Positions 33,903 to 42,967 of a stretch of DNA of 64,000 nucleotides are shown here, in pieces. Origin of the DNA: Flavobacterium sp. ACN6. GTDB taxonomy: Bacteria > Bacteroidota > Bacteroidia > Flavobacteriales > Flavobacteriaceae. The stretch is taken from NCBI RefSeq assembly GCF_002304005.1, contig NZ_MRCQ01000012.1:105818-169817 (forward strand), read 5' to 3'. The position numbers were made by a program, and so were the translations under genes. Position 1 is the stretch's first letter, and every line of letters starts with the position of its first letter. Under the pieces are notes generated by a model. That model was not told where the DNA came from and did no database searches. It worked only from the letters and a program-made list of their open reading frames with translations.

Positions 33903-34226
33903 GCAGACCGCCTTATCGTCGTCTCGTCTTTTGGGACGAGAGGGAGGAAAGTCCGGACACCACAGAGAAGCATAGCGGGTAACACCCGTCGGCGTTAGAA
34001 ATAGCGCAAGGACAAGTGCAACAGAAAGTATGTACAGGTAATGCTGTAGTGAAACCAGGTAAACTCTATGCGGTGAAATACCAAGTATATCAGCATTTAA
34101 GGGCTTCTCGTCCGTTGTTGAAGGGTAGGTAGCTTGAGTTTCGAAGTAATTCGGAATCTAGATAAATGATAAGGTATTGTCGCGTTGCAAAACGAGACAA
34201 GAACAGAATCCGGCTTACAGGTCTGC
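33903..34226 (+). ncRNA. rnpB: RNase P RNA
   Basis: The catalytic RNA of RNase P, which matures tRNA 5' ends. The 5' GCAGACC pairs with the 3' GGTCTGC (P1). The universally conserved CRI block GAGGAAAGTCCGGAC is at about 33942-33957, followed by CACAGAG. Toward the 3' end comes ACAGAATCCGGCTTACAG, which is the CRV/P4 strand. Length of about 324 bases suits a compact type A RNA. A T7 tract right after the P1 strand ends transcription. The strength of P1 plus T-run means maturation and termination share the same stem. Confidence 0.96.
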
Positions 34227-34234
34227 TTTTTTTA

Positions 34235-34242
34235 TATATTTG
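34235..34242 (+). promoter_or_regulatory. -7 box of the symporter gene
   Basis: TATATTTG starts directly after the T-run that ends rnpB and lies 22 bases before the symporter ATG, so promoter and terminator are back to back. Confidence 0.55.
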
Positions 34243-34264
34243 TGAAACTATCTAAACCTGCTTC

Positions 34265-35515
34265 ATGAATATTGCTGCTCCAAAACCTTCTTCCAAAACT
34301 AAAAAAAGTATTTTTCGCGCTGTAATTACCAATCTGACATTTTGGGTTTTGATTGCTATTATTGCCGGGGTTTTGCTTGGCCATTTTTCTCCCGAAAATG
34401 GAATGAAAATGGAAATTTTAGGTAAAAGATTTGTTGATCTAATTAAACTTTTTATAGGTCCAATAATTTTCCTGACAATTGTTTTGGGTATTTCTGGAAT
34501 GGGAAATCTAAAGAAAGTCGGCCGAATTGGTGTAAAAGCTTTAGCTTATTTTGAAGTAGTTTCGACAGTCGCGCTGGCAATTGGTGTTGCCGTTGCTTAT
34601 TTGTTTCAGCCTGGAAAAATTGACAAATCTGGATTGACTTTGGGCGATGCAAGTCAGTATACAAATGCGGGTGCAGAAAACTTTTCGTGGCTTCAGTTTT
34701 TCTTTTCCAATTTTACGCTGCAGGTTTTACTGGCGGCAATTGTATGTGGAATTGCTCTGAATTTTTATAAAAAAAGAGAACAGACTATTTTGGTTTTAGA
34801 ACGAGTTTCAAACGTGGTTTTTCTAGGCTTAAAATATGTAATGTATCTCGCGCCAATTGGTGCTTTTGGCGGCATGGCGTATACAATTGGAAAGTTCGGA
34901 TTGGGAACTTTGATTCCGCTTGGCAAATTGATGCTCTGCGTTTATTTAACGATGGCGCTTTTTGTGTTTTTAATCTTGGGAAGTATTCTGAGATATTACA
35001 AAATAAGTATTCTTTCGATTTTAAAATATATTAAAGAAGAACTTTTATTAGTTTTAGGAACATCATCATCAGAAGCTGCTTTGCCGAGTATTATGGTAAA
35101 ATTGGAAAGAATGGGCTGTAGTAAATCGGTTGTTGGATTGGTGATTCCCACCGGTTATTCTTTTAATCTTGACGGAACTTCGATTTATTTATCAATGTCG
35201 GTAATATTTTTAGCGCAGTTGTACGATGTACATTTGAGTTTTTTCGAAATTTTAACCGTTATCGGAATTTTGATGATTACTTCAAAAGGTGCAGCGGGAG
35301 TTACTGGAAGCGGATTTATTGTTTTGGCATCGACTTTAACAGCACTTCATAAAATTCCAGTCGAAGGTTTGGCTTTTTTATTAGGAGTCGATAAATTCAT
35401 GAGCGAAGCCAGAGCTATTACGAACCTAATAGGAAATACAGTCGCTACAATTATAATCTCTAAAACCGAAAGAGATTTTACAGAATTGAATCTTGATCCA
35501 GTTTTAGAAACCTAA
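34265..35515 (+). CDS. Dicarboxylate/amino acid:cation symporter
   Basis: A 416-residue inner-membrane protein of the DAACS family (GltP/DctA-like), which imports glutamate, aspartate or C4-dicarboxylates with Na+ or H+. The re-entrant HP1 serine-rich motif is GTSSSEAALPSIMVKLE, followed by the substrate-site helix PTGYSFNLDGTSIYL and HP2 with SKGAAGVTGSGFIVLAST. Helix 8 has the usual LGVDKFMSEARAITN Asp/Arg pair. The full eight-helix pattern is present. Substrate preference cannot be told from sequence alone. Strong inverted repeat downstream. Confidence 0.93.
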   Translation: MNIAAPKPSSKTKKSIFRAVITNLTFWVLIAIIAGVLLGHFSPENGMKMEILGKRFVDLIKLFIGPIIFLTIVLGISGMGNLKKVGRIGVKALAYFEVVSTVALAIGVAVAYLFQPGKIDKSGLTLGDASQYTNAGAENFSWLQFFFSNFTLQVLLAAIVCGIALNFYKKREQTILVLERVSNVVFLGLKYVMYLAPIGAFGGMAYTIGKFGLGTLIPLGKLMLCVYLTMALFVFLILGSILRYYKISILSILKYIKEELLLVLGTSSSEAALPSIMVKLERMGCSKSVVGLVIPTGYSFNLDGTSIYLSMSVIFLAQLYDVHLSFFEILTVIGILMITSKGAAGVTGSGFIVLASTLTALHKIPVEGLAFLLGVDKFMSEARAITNLIGNTVATIIISKTERDFTELNLDPVLET

Positions 35516-35521
35516 TATTTT

Positions 35522-35584
35522 GCCGCAAAGGCACTAAGTCGCAAATAATTTTATAAAAACTTTGTGTCTTAGTGCCTTTGCGGC
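35522..35584. repeat. Perfect 17-bp inverted repeat between converging genes
   Basis: GCCGCAAAGGCACTAAG at 35522-35538 is the exact complement of CTTAGTGCCTTTGCGGC at 35568-35584. The loop is 29 bases. It separates the symporter gene (plus) from the small membrane protein (minus) and can act as terminator; similar GCAAAGGCACTAAG words are widespread in Flavobacteria (from memory). Confidence 0.8.
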
Positions 35585-35595
35585 TGTAAAAAATA

Positions 35596-35790
35596 CTATG
35601 ATTCGTCTTTTGTTGTACGAACCAAACTGATTCCTGACATAAAAAAAACGATTCCCAAAATACCGTAAATAATCAGTGATTTGATATCTCTGGTTTCTCC
35701 CGATGTGCCGGAAAAAATCACGGCAGTATATATAAGTCCTACAATTCCGAGTATTGTCAATAGTCCTCCGAAAAATCTTTTTAGGTTCAT
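35596..35790 (-). CDS. Small two-span membrane protein
   Basis: A 64-residue protein with two hydrophobic helices (about residues 8-27 and 38-57) joined by a short polar loop SGTSGETRD, and a charged tail TTKDES. No family recognised. A longer overlapping minus-strand frame (35534-35818) is rejected because its product is Arg/His/Asn-rich without membrane pattern. Confidence 0.6.
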   Translation of the reverse strand: MNLKRFFGGLLTILGIVGLIYTAVIFSGTSGETRDIKSLIIYGILGIVFFMSGISLVRTTKDES

Positions 35791-35952
35791 GATTGTTAGA
35801 TTTAAAATTTCTACTCAAATGTATTATTGAAATTGCTATTAATTGTTATACAATTGTTTACTAAACTTATATGATTTGCAGGATGAAATATTTTAAAAAG
35901 TAGGATGTAAGAAAATAATTTTAAATTTATTAGTGTAATATACTATTAATAC

Positions 35953-35960
35953 TATTTTTG
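35953..35960 (+). promoter_or_regulatory. -7 box for the beta-barrel-like gene
   Basis: TATTTTTG matches TAnnTTTG, 24 bases before the ATG at 35985. Confidence 0.45.
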
Positions 35961-35984
35961 TTCGAACCAATTTAACAACAAACC

Positions 35985-36536
35985 ATGACCAAAAACTACT
36001 TCGTTCTATTTCTTTCTGTCCTTTTTATTACTGCTGCCAACGCTCAAGATGATGCTCCTGTTTCTGTGGTAAAACATCAATTTAAGATAAACGCTTTATT
36101 ATTGCCAGGCTTTGTATATGAACATGGATTTTCTACCAAAAATACTTTGTATTCTGAAGCAAGCATAGTTCTTGGTTATCGACATAATAGCTGGTACGAC
36201 GAATCTACTTGGTATTTTACACCAAGAATTACAGAACAGTTTCGTCATTATTACAATTTAGAAAAAAGAGCAGTTAAAGGAAAAAGAACAGACTTTAATT
36301 CTGGAAATTTCATTGCTTTACATGCTAATTATGACTTTCAGTCTATATCTGCAAATAAATGGTTTAACGAAGAAGTCCCTTCTTTTGCAATAGGTCCGGT
36401 TTGGGGAATTCAACGTACTTATAAGCGAAAATTAAATATAGATTTATATGTTGGAGCAGGAGTATTAATCGATAAATATGATACGGAATTTACTCCCCTT
36501 GCAAACTTTAGTTTAGGATGGGTAATTGGAAAATAA
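35985..36536 (+). CDS. Probable small outer-membrane beta-barrel protein
   Basis: A 183-residue exported protein with signal peptide ending ANAQ (about residue 20). The mature part alternates hydrophobic residues in strands such as HQFKINALLLPGFVYEHGF, NTLYSEASIVLGYRHN and IDLYVGAGVLIDKYD, and ends in a strand finishing WVIGK. This suits an eight-strand barrel, but the family is not certain. Own promoter; bidirectional terminator shared with the converging two-component genes. Confidence 0.65.
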   Translation: MTKNYFVLFLSVLFITAANAQDDAPVSVVKHQFKINALLLPGFVYEHGFSTKNTLYSEASIVLGYRHNSWYDESTWYFTPRITEQFRHYYNLEKRAVKGKRTDFNSGNFIALHANYDFQSISANKWFNEEVPSFAIGPVWGIQRTYKRKLNIDLYVGAGVLIDKYDTEFTPLANFSLGWVIGK

Positions 36537-36546
36537 AATTTCATTT

Positions 36547-36588
36547 AAAATAGAAAAACCTTGATGCGTCAAGGTTTTTCTATTTTAA
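36547..36588. terminator. Bidirectional terminator
   Basis: AAAATAGAAAAACCTTGA pairs perfectly with TCAAGGTTTTTCTATTTT around TGCG. It ends both converging transcripts and overlaps the last codons of the response regulator gene (stop at 36569). Confidence 0.85.
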
Positions 36589-37258
36589 ATTCTAAGCCAA
36601 TATTACGAACACTTTCAATTTTGATTTTTGGATCTGAATTAAAGTATTTTCGAAGTCTGCTGATAAAAACATCCATACTTCGGCCGGAGAAATAATCATC
36701 TTTTTTCCAGACTGACATTAAAATTTGATCTCTCTTTAATAATTGGTTATGGTTGAGATATAAATATTCAATAAGAGAAGCTTCCATTTCTGTAAGCTGT
36801 TGGACGTGATTTTTATTATTGAGAGTTAGTCTTTCATTATCAAAAACATACGAGCCAATTTCAATTATATTATTCCCTTCTAGACTTCTTTTTTGTTCGA
36901 TTCTCTTTAGAATATTCTGCAGACGCAGAATCAGTTCGTCGACTTCAAAAGGTTTTATGATATAGTCGTCTGCGCCCAGCTTCAATCCAATAATTTTATC
37001 TTCTTTTAACTTTCTTGCGGTCAGAAAAATAAATGGAATTTCGGGATTGATTGTAATTATTTTTTCGGCCAATGAAAATCCGTCCATTTTTGGCATCATT
37101 ACATCAAAAACACAAATATCAAAAGTCTGGTTTTTAAAATAATCTAAAGCTATTTCGCCATTTTCTGCCCAGATAACTTCGAATTGATGCAGTTCTAAAT
37201 ATTGTTTTAAAATGGCTGCAAAATCAAAATCGTCTTCAGCTAAAAGTAATTTTTTCAA
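36569..37258 (-). CDS. OmpR-family response regulator
   Basis: A 229-residue regulator. The receiver domain has acidic pocket EDD at residues 8-10, phospho-acceptor D52 in CVFDVMMPKMDG, FLTARK and the lysine in DDYIIKPF. The C-terminal winged helix (about 130-229) includes LTEMEASLIEYLYLNHNQL, KRDQILMSVW and FISRLRKYF. It resembles RprY of Bacteroides. It lies 10 bases after the sensor kinase gene in the same operon. Its last codons overlap the terminator stem. Confidence 0.95.
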   Translation of the reverse strand: MKKLLLAEDDFDFAAILKQYLELHQFEVIWAENGEIALDYFKNQTFDICVFDVMMPKMDGFSLAEKIITINPEIPFIFLTARKLKEDKIIGLKLGADDYIIKPFEVDELILRLQNILKRIEQKRSLEGNNIIEIGSYVFDNERLTLNNKNHVQQLTEMEASLIEYLYLNHNQLLKRDQILMSVWKKDDYFSGRSMDVFISRLRKYFNSDPKIKIESVRNIGLEFKIEKP

Positions 37259-37268
37259 AATAAGGTAA

Positions 37269-38627
37269 TTAAACTTTTAATAAAATAGTAAACTGAGTTC
37301 CTTTTCCTAAATCGCTCACAACGTTAACAGAACCCTGATGCGCTTTGATAATTTGATCAACATAGTACAATCCCAAACCTAAGCCTTTTGTATTATGAAG
37401 ATTTCCCTGTTGTACGCGATAAAACTTATCAAAAAGGAGTGATTGTTTGTTTTTCTCAATTCCGATTCCGTCATCTTCAATGCTGATAGAAAATTGATTT
37501 TCTATAATTCTGGTTTTTATCGTAATTGTTTTCGAACCATATTTTACAGCATTTTCCAGAACATTTAAAAAAGCAGTTGTCAAATGGAATTTATCTAAAA
37601 CTAAAATGGTTTTCTGCGTTTGAAAATCGGTTTTAAGATTAATTCTTGGAAATGTAATTTTAAAATCATTTGCAATGGAAAGCAGAAAATCTTCGGTTTC
37701 TATTTTTTCTTTCTGTAATTCAATTTCGTTTTCTGCCAAAGAATTCGCCATAACCTGATCAATTAAACTCTGCAGACGATTGTTTTGGCGCGAAATGGTA
37801 TTGACAATTGCATTGAAATTTTCGTCGTTGTCACGAATATTTTTCTGTTCTAAAATCTTTGTCGAAATACCCAAAGTCGCCAACGGCGTTTTAAGTTCGT
37901 GCGTAATGTTATTGATAAAATCGGTTTTTACATCGCTAACTTTTTTCTGTTTAATTAAAGCTTTTAAAGCGATTATGAAAAGTGTTATAATCGTAAGAAT
38001 AGAGAATAAAGATAGAATAAGAATAAATGTCATTCTTCTTAAAATAATCATTTCCCAATCGACAACAGAAACATACATAGAATCTTCTGTCAATAATTTA
38101 TATTCCTGATTTTCAAAAGTTCCGTTTGTGGTGCCAACATAACTTCGAACCAAAAAAGCTTGGTTTAAAGAAGCCAGATTTCCATATAATTTGTTTTCAA
38201 TAAAAGGCTTTTCAGAAAAAATAGTATCTACTTTTCTTGTGTTTTTGTAGAGTATAAATTTGTTTAGAACAATTGCGAAATCAATTTTGAAATTGGGTAA
38301 ATCGCGTTCAAACTTTCGTTGTATTTTTTGTGTTATTGCATCTCGAAATTCATTTTCTAAAACACTATTTTTGATGTCCAATTTGGTGTCTTTTCCTTTA
38401 ATATAATTCTGAGACAAATTTTTATAAAGCGCTTCTTTTTTAGAAACCAATGCCGAATCAATGTAACTGTAATTATTAGTGATCTGTGCAATTTCATTTT
38501 TTATCTGTGTATGAAACTGCGCCACTTTATATTCATAAGCGGTTTTTACCAAATAGCATTGCACCGTCATTAAAACAATTAATGCGACTACAGAAAATGC
38601 GATTAATAAATTGATTCTTTGCTTCAT
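37269..38627 (-). CDS. Sensor histidine kinase
   Basis: A 452-residue membrane kinase with two membrane segments (about residues 7-26 and 197-221) enclosing a periplasmic sensor region of about 170 residues with no recognised fold. The cytoplasmic part has the H box NITHELKTPLATLG (around residue 240), N box FLNVLENAVKYG, DDGIGI and GLGLGLYYVDQI. It partners with the downstream response regulator. A beta-barrel receptor gene is divergent across 416 bases and is a possible target. Confidence 0.94.
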   Translation of the reverse strand: MKQRINLLIAFSVVALIVLMTVQCYLVKTAYEYKVAQFHTQIKNEIAQITNNYSYIDSALVSKKEALYKNLSQNYIKGKDTKLDIKNSVLENEFRDAITQKIQRKFERDLPNFKIDFAIVLNKFILYKNTRKVDTIFSEKPFIENKLYGNLASLNQAFLVRSYVGTTNGTFENQEYKLLTEDSMYVSVVDWEMIILRRMTFILILSLFSILTIITLFIIALKALIKQKKVSDVKTDFINNITHELKTPLATLGISTKILEQKNIRDNDENFNAIVNTISRQNNRLQSLIDQVMANSLAENEIELQKEKIETEDFLLSIANDFKITFPRINLKTDFQTQKTILVLDKFHLTTAFLNVLENAVKYGSKTITIKTRIIENQFSISIEDDGIGIEKNKQSLLFDKFYRVQQGNLHNTKGLGLGLYYVDQIIKAHQGSVNVVSDLGKGTQFTILLKV

Positions 38628-39043
38628 TATATAACACGAAGATTAAACTGATTGTATATTTTTTATTTTCTCGCAGATTTTGCAGATAAATTGTATCTCA
38701 AAATCTTATTAAATCTGCTTAATCTCCAAAATCTGCGAGAGATTATTACACACAGAAAAAACGATTTATACTAATTTATATATTTTAATTTTCTCGCAGA
38801 TTAAGCAGATTAAATTGATCTTTCAAAATCTGCTTAAATCTGCTTAAATCTGCTTAAATCTGCAAAATCTGCGTTAAACTAGCATGCTGATTTATAAAAA
38901 TTTCTGTTCTATTTCTCGATTCAAAAATAATGCTTTTATAAGACAATCTCGAGATTAACTGTGCATTAACCTTCGATTAACTTTCGGAGCACTTTTTTAG
39001 AAGCATTTTTGCAGTGTAATTAACCAAAATTTTTATTTCAAAA
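38628..39043. other. Divergent spacer with AAATCTGC repeats
   Basis: Between the kinase and receptor genes. About 38660-38875 is taken up by TCTCGCAGATTTTGCAGAT-type words and their complements, including AAATCTGCTT repeated in tandem (38823-38862). The two blocks can fold into imperfect hairpins. The remaining 160 bases before the receptor are AT-rich with no clear promoter box. Confidence 0.6.
38660..38875. repeat. Cluster of AAATCTGCTT / GCAGATTTTGCAGA repeats
   Basis: Two inverted-repeat blocks, each starting with TTCTCGCAGATT and ending in AAAATCTGCG, are arranged head to tail. The second contains three to four tandem AAATCTGCTT units. Related to 26640-26715. Confidence 0.7.
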
Positions 39044-41158
39044 ATGAATATTTACCTGCCACTAAAACTTCTAATTGCACTTTTGCTTTTTTGTCTTTCA
39101 TTTGTCGCAAACGCTCAAAATGAAATTCTGAAAGATTCTATTTCGCAAAAACTAAACGAAGTTGTTATTACTCAAAACAAAAAGACTTTTACCAATTCAA
39201 ACGGAAATATAAAAGTCGATGTTGCGAATTCTATTTATAATGCAATTCCAAATCCTGTTGATCTGCTTTCCAGACTTCCGTTGGTGCAGGTAAACCCAAA
39301 CCGCGAAAGTATTTCAATTGTGGGAAAAGGAAATCCGCTTATTTATATCGACAATCAACGCGTTGGAATGAATGAGTTAAATGCCTTGGCTGTCGCCGAT
39401 ATCAAAACAATTGAGATCATTCAGAATCCATCTTCAAAATATGAAGCCGAAGGTCGAGCTGTGATTTTAATTACCAGAAAATTGAGTAAAAAAGATAGTT
39501 TTAAAACGGATATTTCCGAAACAGCCTCTTTTAAAAAACATTATAATAACTATTTGGGTTTTAATTCTAGTTTTAAAAAAGGTAAATTGGAGTGGAAAGC
39601 CAATTTCAATTACAATCGCCGAAATCCTTGGGAAAATCACAGCATTGCTTATCAGATTCCGCAGGCCGATATTATTTCTGATTATGATGTAACGGCCAAT
39701 TCTCATGTCAATCAATATATTTTTGGAGGAGGTCTGTTTTATAAAATTAATGAAGAGGATTATGTGTCGGTAAATGTCAATTCTAATCTTCGAAACGATA
39801 CTTTTGATATTAATACGTTTACTTTTAATCAAAATCAAAATGACCAGAACAATGTTTTTACGCTAAGCGATAATTCGAGTAAAAAGAATTTCATCAATTC
39901 TTTTGTGAATTATTCTAAAAAAATAAAAGCAATTGATACTAAACTTTTTGCTGGTTTTCAATATTCGAATTTCAATCAGCATTTATGGAGTTTGGTTGAA
40001 AATAATTATAATGAAACCGAATTGGAATTATCTCAAAACCGTGATCAAAAATTTAATGTTGATGCTTTTTCGGGGCGAATTGATTTAGAAAAAAAGTTTA
40101 AAAACGAAATGAATCTAGAATACGGCGGACTTTATTCGGCAGCAAAATCTAAATCAGATTATGATGTTTTTGATTATCAAAAAGATGAAAACACCACTTT
40201 TGATTATAACTTTAAAGAAGCCAATTTAGCTGCTTATTCACAGCTTTCTGGGAAGATTAAAAAAGTCAGTTTTTCTGTTGGACTTAGAGTTGAAAACACG
40301 AATGTAAGCGGAAAATACAGTACAGATAATGTTTTTTTAATTGATAAAAACTATACCAATCTTTTTCCAAAAGCGCAGTTTTCGTTTTCAATAGACAGTA
40401 CTAAAAGTGTAAGTGTAGATTATTCTAAAAGTATTTCGAGACCCAATTATTCTTCTTTGAGTATGATTGCAACCTACATAAATCCGTATTTTATTTACGG
40501 CAGTAATATCAATTTAGAACCTACATATATGGATGTTATTTCGACTGTTTTTCAGTATCATGATAAATCGCTAAAACTGACTTTGTATCAAAACAGAAAT
40601 CCCGTCTATCAAGATTTTGTATTTGATAATGAAAATAACATCTTGACTTTTACAGAGAAAAATTTCCAAAAAGAATCGGGATATAATATTGAGCTGACAT
40701 TACCTTTTACCTATAAATTCTGGACAAATACAAATTCTTTAGTTTTTACTAAAAATAAAATTGAAGATGAAAATGCATTATTTAATTCTTCTAAACCTTA
40801 TTTATATTATTACTCCAATAACAGTTTTAAACTCCCAAAAGATTTTACATTCGTGCTGTCTTTTTGGGGAGCAACGAAACAAAAAGAAGGTGTTTTTGAG
40901 CGAAATGCAAAATTGATTTTTGATATGTCGCTGGCAAAATCCTTTGGTAAAAACTGGAATTGTACTTTGAGTTACAATGATGTTTTTAAAAACACTATTT
41001 ACTCAGAAAGATTTACGATAAATAATATAAGTTCTAGAGCGAGATATTTGGTTGATGCAAATGAAATTTCTATTACCCTTCGATATTCTTTTGGAAAAAT
41101 AAAAGAAAGTGAATTTAAGGAGAAAAGTGTAAACGAGAATGAAAGCCGAATCAAGTAA
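39044..41158 (+). CDS. TonB-receptor-like outer-membrane beta-barrel protein
   Basis: A 704-residue outer-membrane protein with signal peptide to about residue 24 (VANAQ). A plug-like domain follows (LNEVVITQNKKTF, DLLSRLPLVQVN, YIDNQRVGM, IKTIEIIQNPSSKYEAEG), then a beta-barrel of about 500 residues matching the outer membrane beta-barrel family 3. The N-terminal carboxypeptidase-like domain common in this family is missing. Such proteins take up or sense peptides and other ligands with TonB. Divergent from the two-component system, which may control it. Confidence 0.88.
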   Translation: MNIYLPLKLLIALLLFCLSFVANAQNEILKDSISQKLNEVVITQNKKTFTNSNGNIKVDVANSIYNAIPNPVDLLSRLPLVQVNPNRESISIVGKGNPLIYIDNQRVGMNELNALAVADIKTIEIIQNPSSKYEAEGRAVILITRKLSKKDSFKTDISETASFKKHYNNYLGFNSSFKKGKLEWKANFNYNRRNPWENHSIAYQIPQADIISDYDVTANSHVNQYIFGGGLFYKINEEDYVSVNVNSNLRNDTFDINTFTFNQNQNDQNNVFTLSDNSSKKNFINSFVNYSKKIKAIDTKLFAGFQYSNFNQHLWSLVENNYNETELELSQNRDQKFNVDAFSGRIDLEKKFKNEMNLEYGGLYSAAKSKSDYDVFDYQKDENTTFDYNFKEANLAAYSQLSGKIKKVSFSVGLRVENTNVSGKYSTDNVFLIDKNYTNLFPKAQFSFSIDSTKSVSVDYSKSISRPNYSSLSMIATYINPYFIYGSNINLEPTYMDVISTVFQYHDKSLKLTLYQNRNPVYQDFVFDNENNILTFTEKNFQKESGYNIELTLPFTYKFWTNTNSLVFTKNKIEDENALFNSSKPYLYYYSNNSFKLPKDFTFVLSFWGATKQKEGVFERNAKLIFDMSLAKSFGKNWNCTLSYNDVFKNTIYSERFTINNISSRARYLVDANEISITLRYSFGKIKESEFKEKSVNENESRIK

Positions 41159-41177
41159 AATGAAAAATTCAAAAAAA

Positions 41178-41217
41178 AAATTTCAAATTCCAATTTGAGA
41201 CTTGGAATTTGAAATTT
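41178..41217. terminator. Perfect 16-bp inverted repeat between converging genes
   Basis: AAATTTCAAATTCCAA at 41178-41193 is exactly complementary to TTGGAATTTGAAATTT at 41202-41217. It lies between the receptor and rsmD stop codons, so it probably ends both transcripts. The AATTCCAA word also fills 5230-5290 and 42888-42930. Confidence 0.65.
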
Positions 41218-41239
41218 AAATATTAAAAAATTGAATTAA

Positions 41240-41845
41240 TTATCCTTCGTCTTCTTCAACTTCTTTTTTAGAACTGTCGTGCGGTAATTCCTCATCGTCA
41301 TCGGTCGAATTCAATTCAAAGAAACTAAAAAACGAACCGCCATAACTTTTTTGAAAAGAGAAATTACTCAGATGATCCATTTTAGTGTATTTAGAATGCT
41401 CGATAATCATCATCCCGTCATCCTCCAATAAATCTTTTTCAAAAACCGTTAAAACAATTTTTTCAAAAGTTGTCTGATCCAATCCGTATGGTGGATCGGC
41501 AAAAATAATATCGTAAGTTGTTTTGCAGTTTTCTAGAAACTTAAAAACATCACTTTTAGTCGCAGCAATATCAAAATCATATTCTGATGAAATTTGTTTG
41601 ATAAACTTTACACATCCAAAATCACCGTCAACAGATGTAATTGGAGCACTTCCGCGTGAAGCGAATTCATAACTGATATTCCCAGTTCCCGAAAATAAAT
41701 CGAGCACCTTTAAGCTGTCAAAACTAAAATGATTATTCAAAACATTAAATAATGCTTCTTTACTCATATCAGTCGTTGGTCGTACAGGCAGGTTTTTTGG
41801 CGGAAAAATTCTGCGTCCTTTGTATTTTCCTGAAATGATTCTCAT
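41240..41845 (-). CDS. rsmD: 16S rRNA (guanine-966-N2)-methyltransferase
   Basis: A 201-residue SAM-dependent methyltransferase. Landmarks are MRIISGKYKGRRIFPP at the start, RPTTDMSKEALFNVL, the SAM motif VLDLFSGTGNISYEFASRG, and the catalytic IIFADPPYGLD (DPPY form of the N-methyltransferase motif). The C-terminal acidic tail (DDDEELPHDSSKKEVEEDEG) is an extension beyond the catalytic domain. The start codon overlaps the DUF3822 stop codon by 4 bases, so the two genes are translationally coupled. Confidence 0.94.
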   Translation of the reverse strand: MRIISGKYKGRRIFPPKNLPVRPTTDMSKEALFNVLNNHFSFDSLKVLDLFSGTGNISYEFASRGSAPITSVDGDFGCVKFIKQISSEYDFDIAATKSDVFKFLENCKTTYDIIFADPPYGLDQTTFEKIVLTVFEKDLLEDDGMMIIEHSKYTKMDHLSNFSFQKSYGGSFFSFFELNSTDDDEELPHDSSKKEVEEDEG

Positions 41846-42663
41846 GATTGAAATAAGATATAATGTTTTTGATTTTGAGCAGTTGTGAAATTGTTCTTTT
41901 CTTGCAGTTTTGTAACGTCTAGAAAAGAAATATGACGGATGTATTTGTATGCAATAGCATAAAACGGATCATTTTCTGTAATGGTTCCCAACAATTCCAA
42001 TTGAAAACTTTCTGGGTTCAAACTCAATTGTTCTGCTGTAAATAAGATGTAATAAATAAAATCTTCCGGTGTATTGTATTCAAAAGAATTGAACAATAAA
42101 AGCTTCTGATTTTGAACGACAATAATCTCGAAATTCCCTGGGTTGAAATTAATTACCATTTTCTTTTCGTCATTATTACGCGAATTATCCAGAATTTTTT
42201 CGACCAAAATACTATTGGCATGCTTGTAATCAAAAGAACCAACATTATCGATCAAGAAATTATTGATGTTGATGTACGGAATGTAAACCGAATTCATCTG
42301 ATAATTTGAAATTTGATCGAAAGTAAAAAAGTCAGTTTCAAATACCTTAGTAGTATATTGAAGGTAGCTTCCCAAATAGTTTTCATCAAACAAAGCAGCT
42401 GGCACAAAAGTCGAAAGATTGTTAGTATGAATAACCAATACTTCATCATACGTATTTCTTAATTCAGGATTATTCTTGAATGCATCGCTGAATAAATCTT
42501 CAATTTTAGGAGTTTTCTTGGAAGTTTCAAAATTAATTTCTTTAAATGAAGTAATTACATTATTTAAAGTATCGAAACAGCAAAATGAAAATCCAGTCAG
42601 AGAAACCTGAATAGAAAGTTTTTTGTAATTTTTTGAAGTAATGTTAGTGTTTTGTAATGACAT
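41842..42663 (-). CDS. DUF3822 family protein
   Basis: A 273-residue protein of the DUF3822 family, a Bacteroidetes family found next to rsmD. It has an actin/ASKHA-like look: strands KLSIQVSLTGFSFCCFD and MVINFNPGNFEIIVVQNQKLLLFN. The start is taken at the ATG at 42661-42663 (MSLQNTN) because the possible longer start at 42720 is a TTG that lies inside the -7 promoter box. Function unknown; coupling to rsmD is strict (4-base overlap). Confidence 0.85.
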   Translation of the reverse strand: MSLQNTNITSKNYKKLSIQVSLTGFSFCCFDTLNNVITSFKEINFETSKKTPKIEDLFSDAFKNNPELRNTYDEVLVIHTNNLSTFVPAALFDENYLGSYLQYTTKVFETDFFTFDQISNYQMNSVYIPYININNFLIDNVGSFDYKHANSILVEKILDNSRNNDEKKMVINFNPGNFEIIVVQNQKLLLFNSFEYNTPEDFIYYILFTAEQLSLNPESFQLELLGTITENDPFYAIAYKYIRHISFLDVTKLQEKNNFTTAQNQKHYILFQS

Positions 42664-42717
42664 AGTTGATTTACAATTCGTTACCTGTTTTAAATCAAGA
42701 AAGAATTTAGGCGACCA

Positions 42718-42725
42718 CAAACTTA
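42718..42725 (-). promoter_or_regulatory. -7 box of the DUF3822-rsmD operon
   Basis: TAAGTTTG on the minus strand matches TAnnTTTG, 54 bases before the ATG at 42663. It decides the DUF3822 start. Confidence 0.6.
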
Positions 42726-42967
42726 CAAATTAAAAAGGAACAATTATAACTGCAATTTCAAAAAACAATTTGAATTAAACTTTACTGTAAGGTTAATAAA
42801 CAGTTTATTTATTTGAAATATAGTGAGTTGTGTTTTGTGTAGATATGATTTGATTGCAATCTTAAATGTTTAGCATTATTGCATTGAATTTTAAAGTTTG
42901 GAATTTGGAATTTGATTCTTGGAATTTAAAATTAAAAAAGTCGACATTTGTATTTCAATATTACTTT

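Noticed and set aside
35534..35818. 94-codon minus-strand frame overlapping the small membrane protein
   Set aside because: Arg/His/Asn-rich product without structure; the 64-residue frame in another phase has two clear membrane helices.
42866..42967. N-terminal extension of the helicase
   Set aside because: The residues come from repeated AATTTGGAATTT spacer DNA; family-like sequence begins only at the ATG at 42968.
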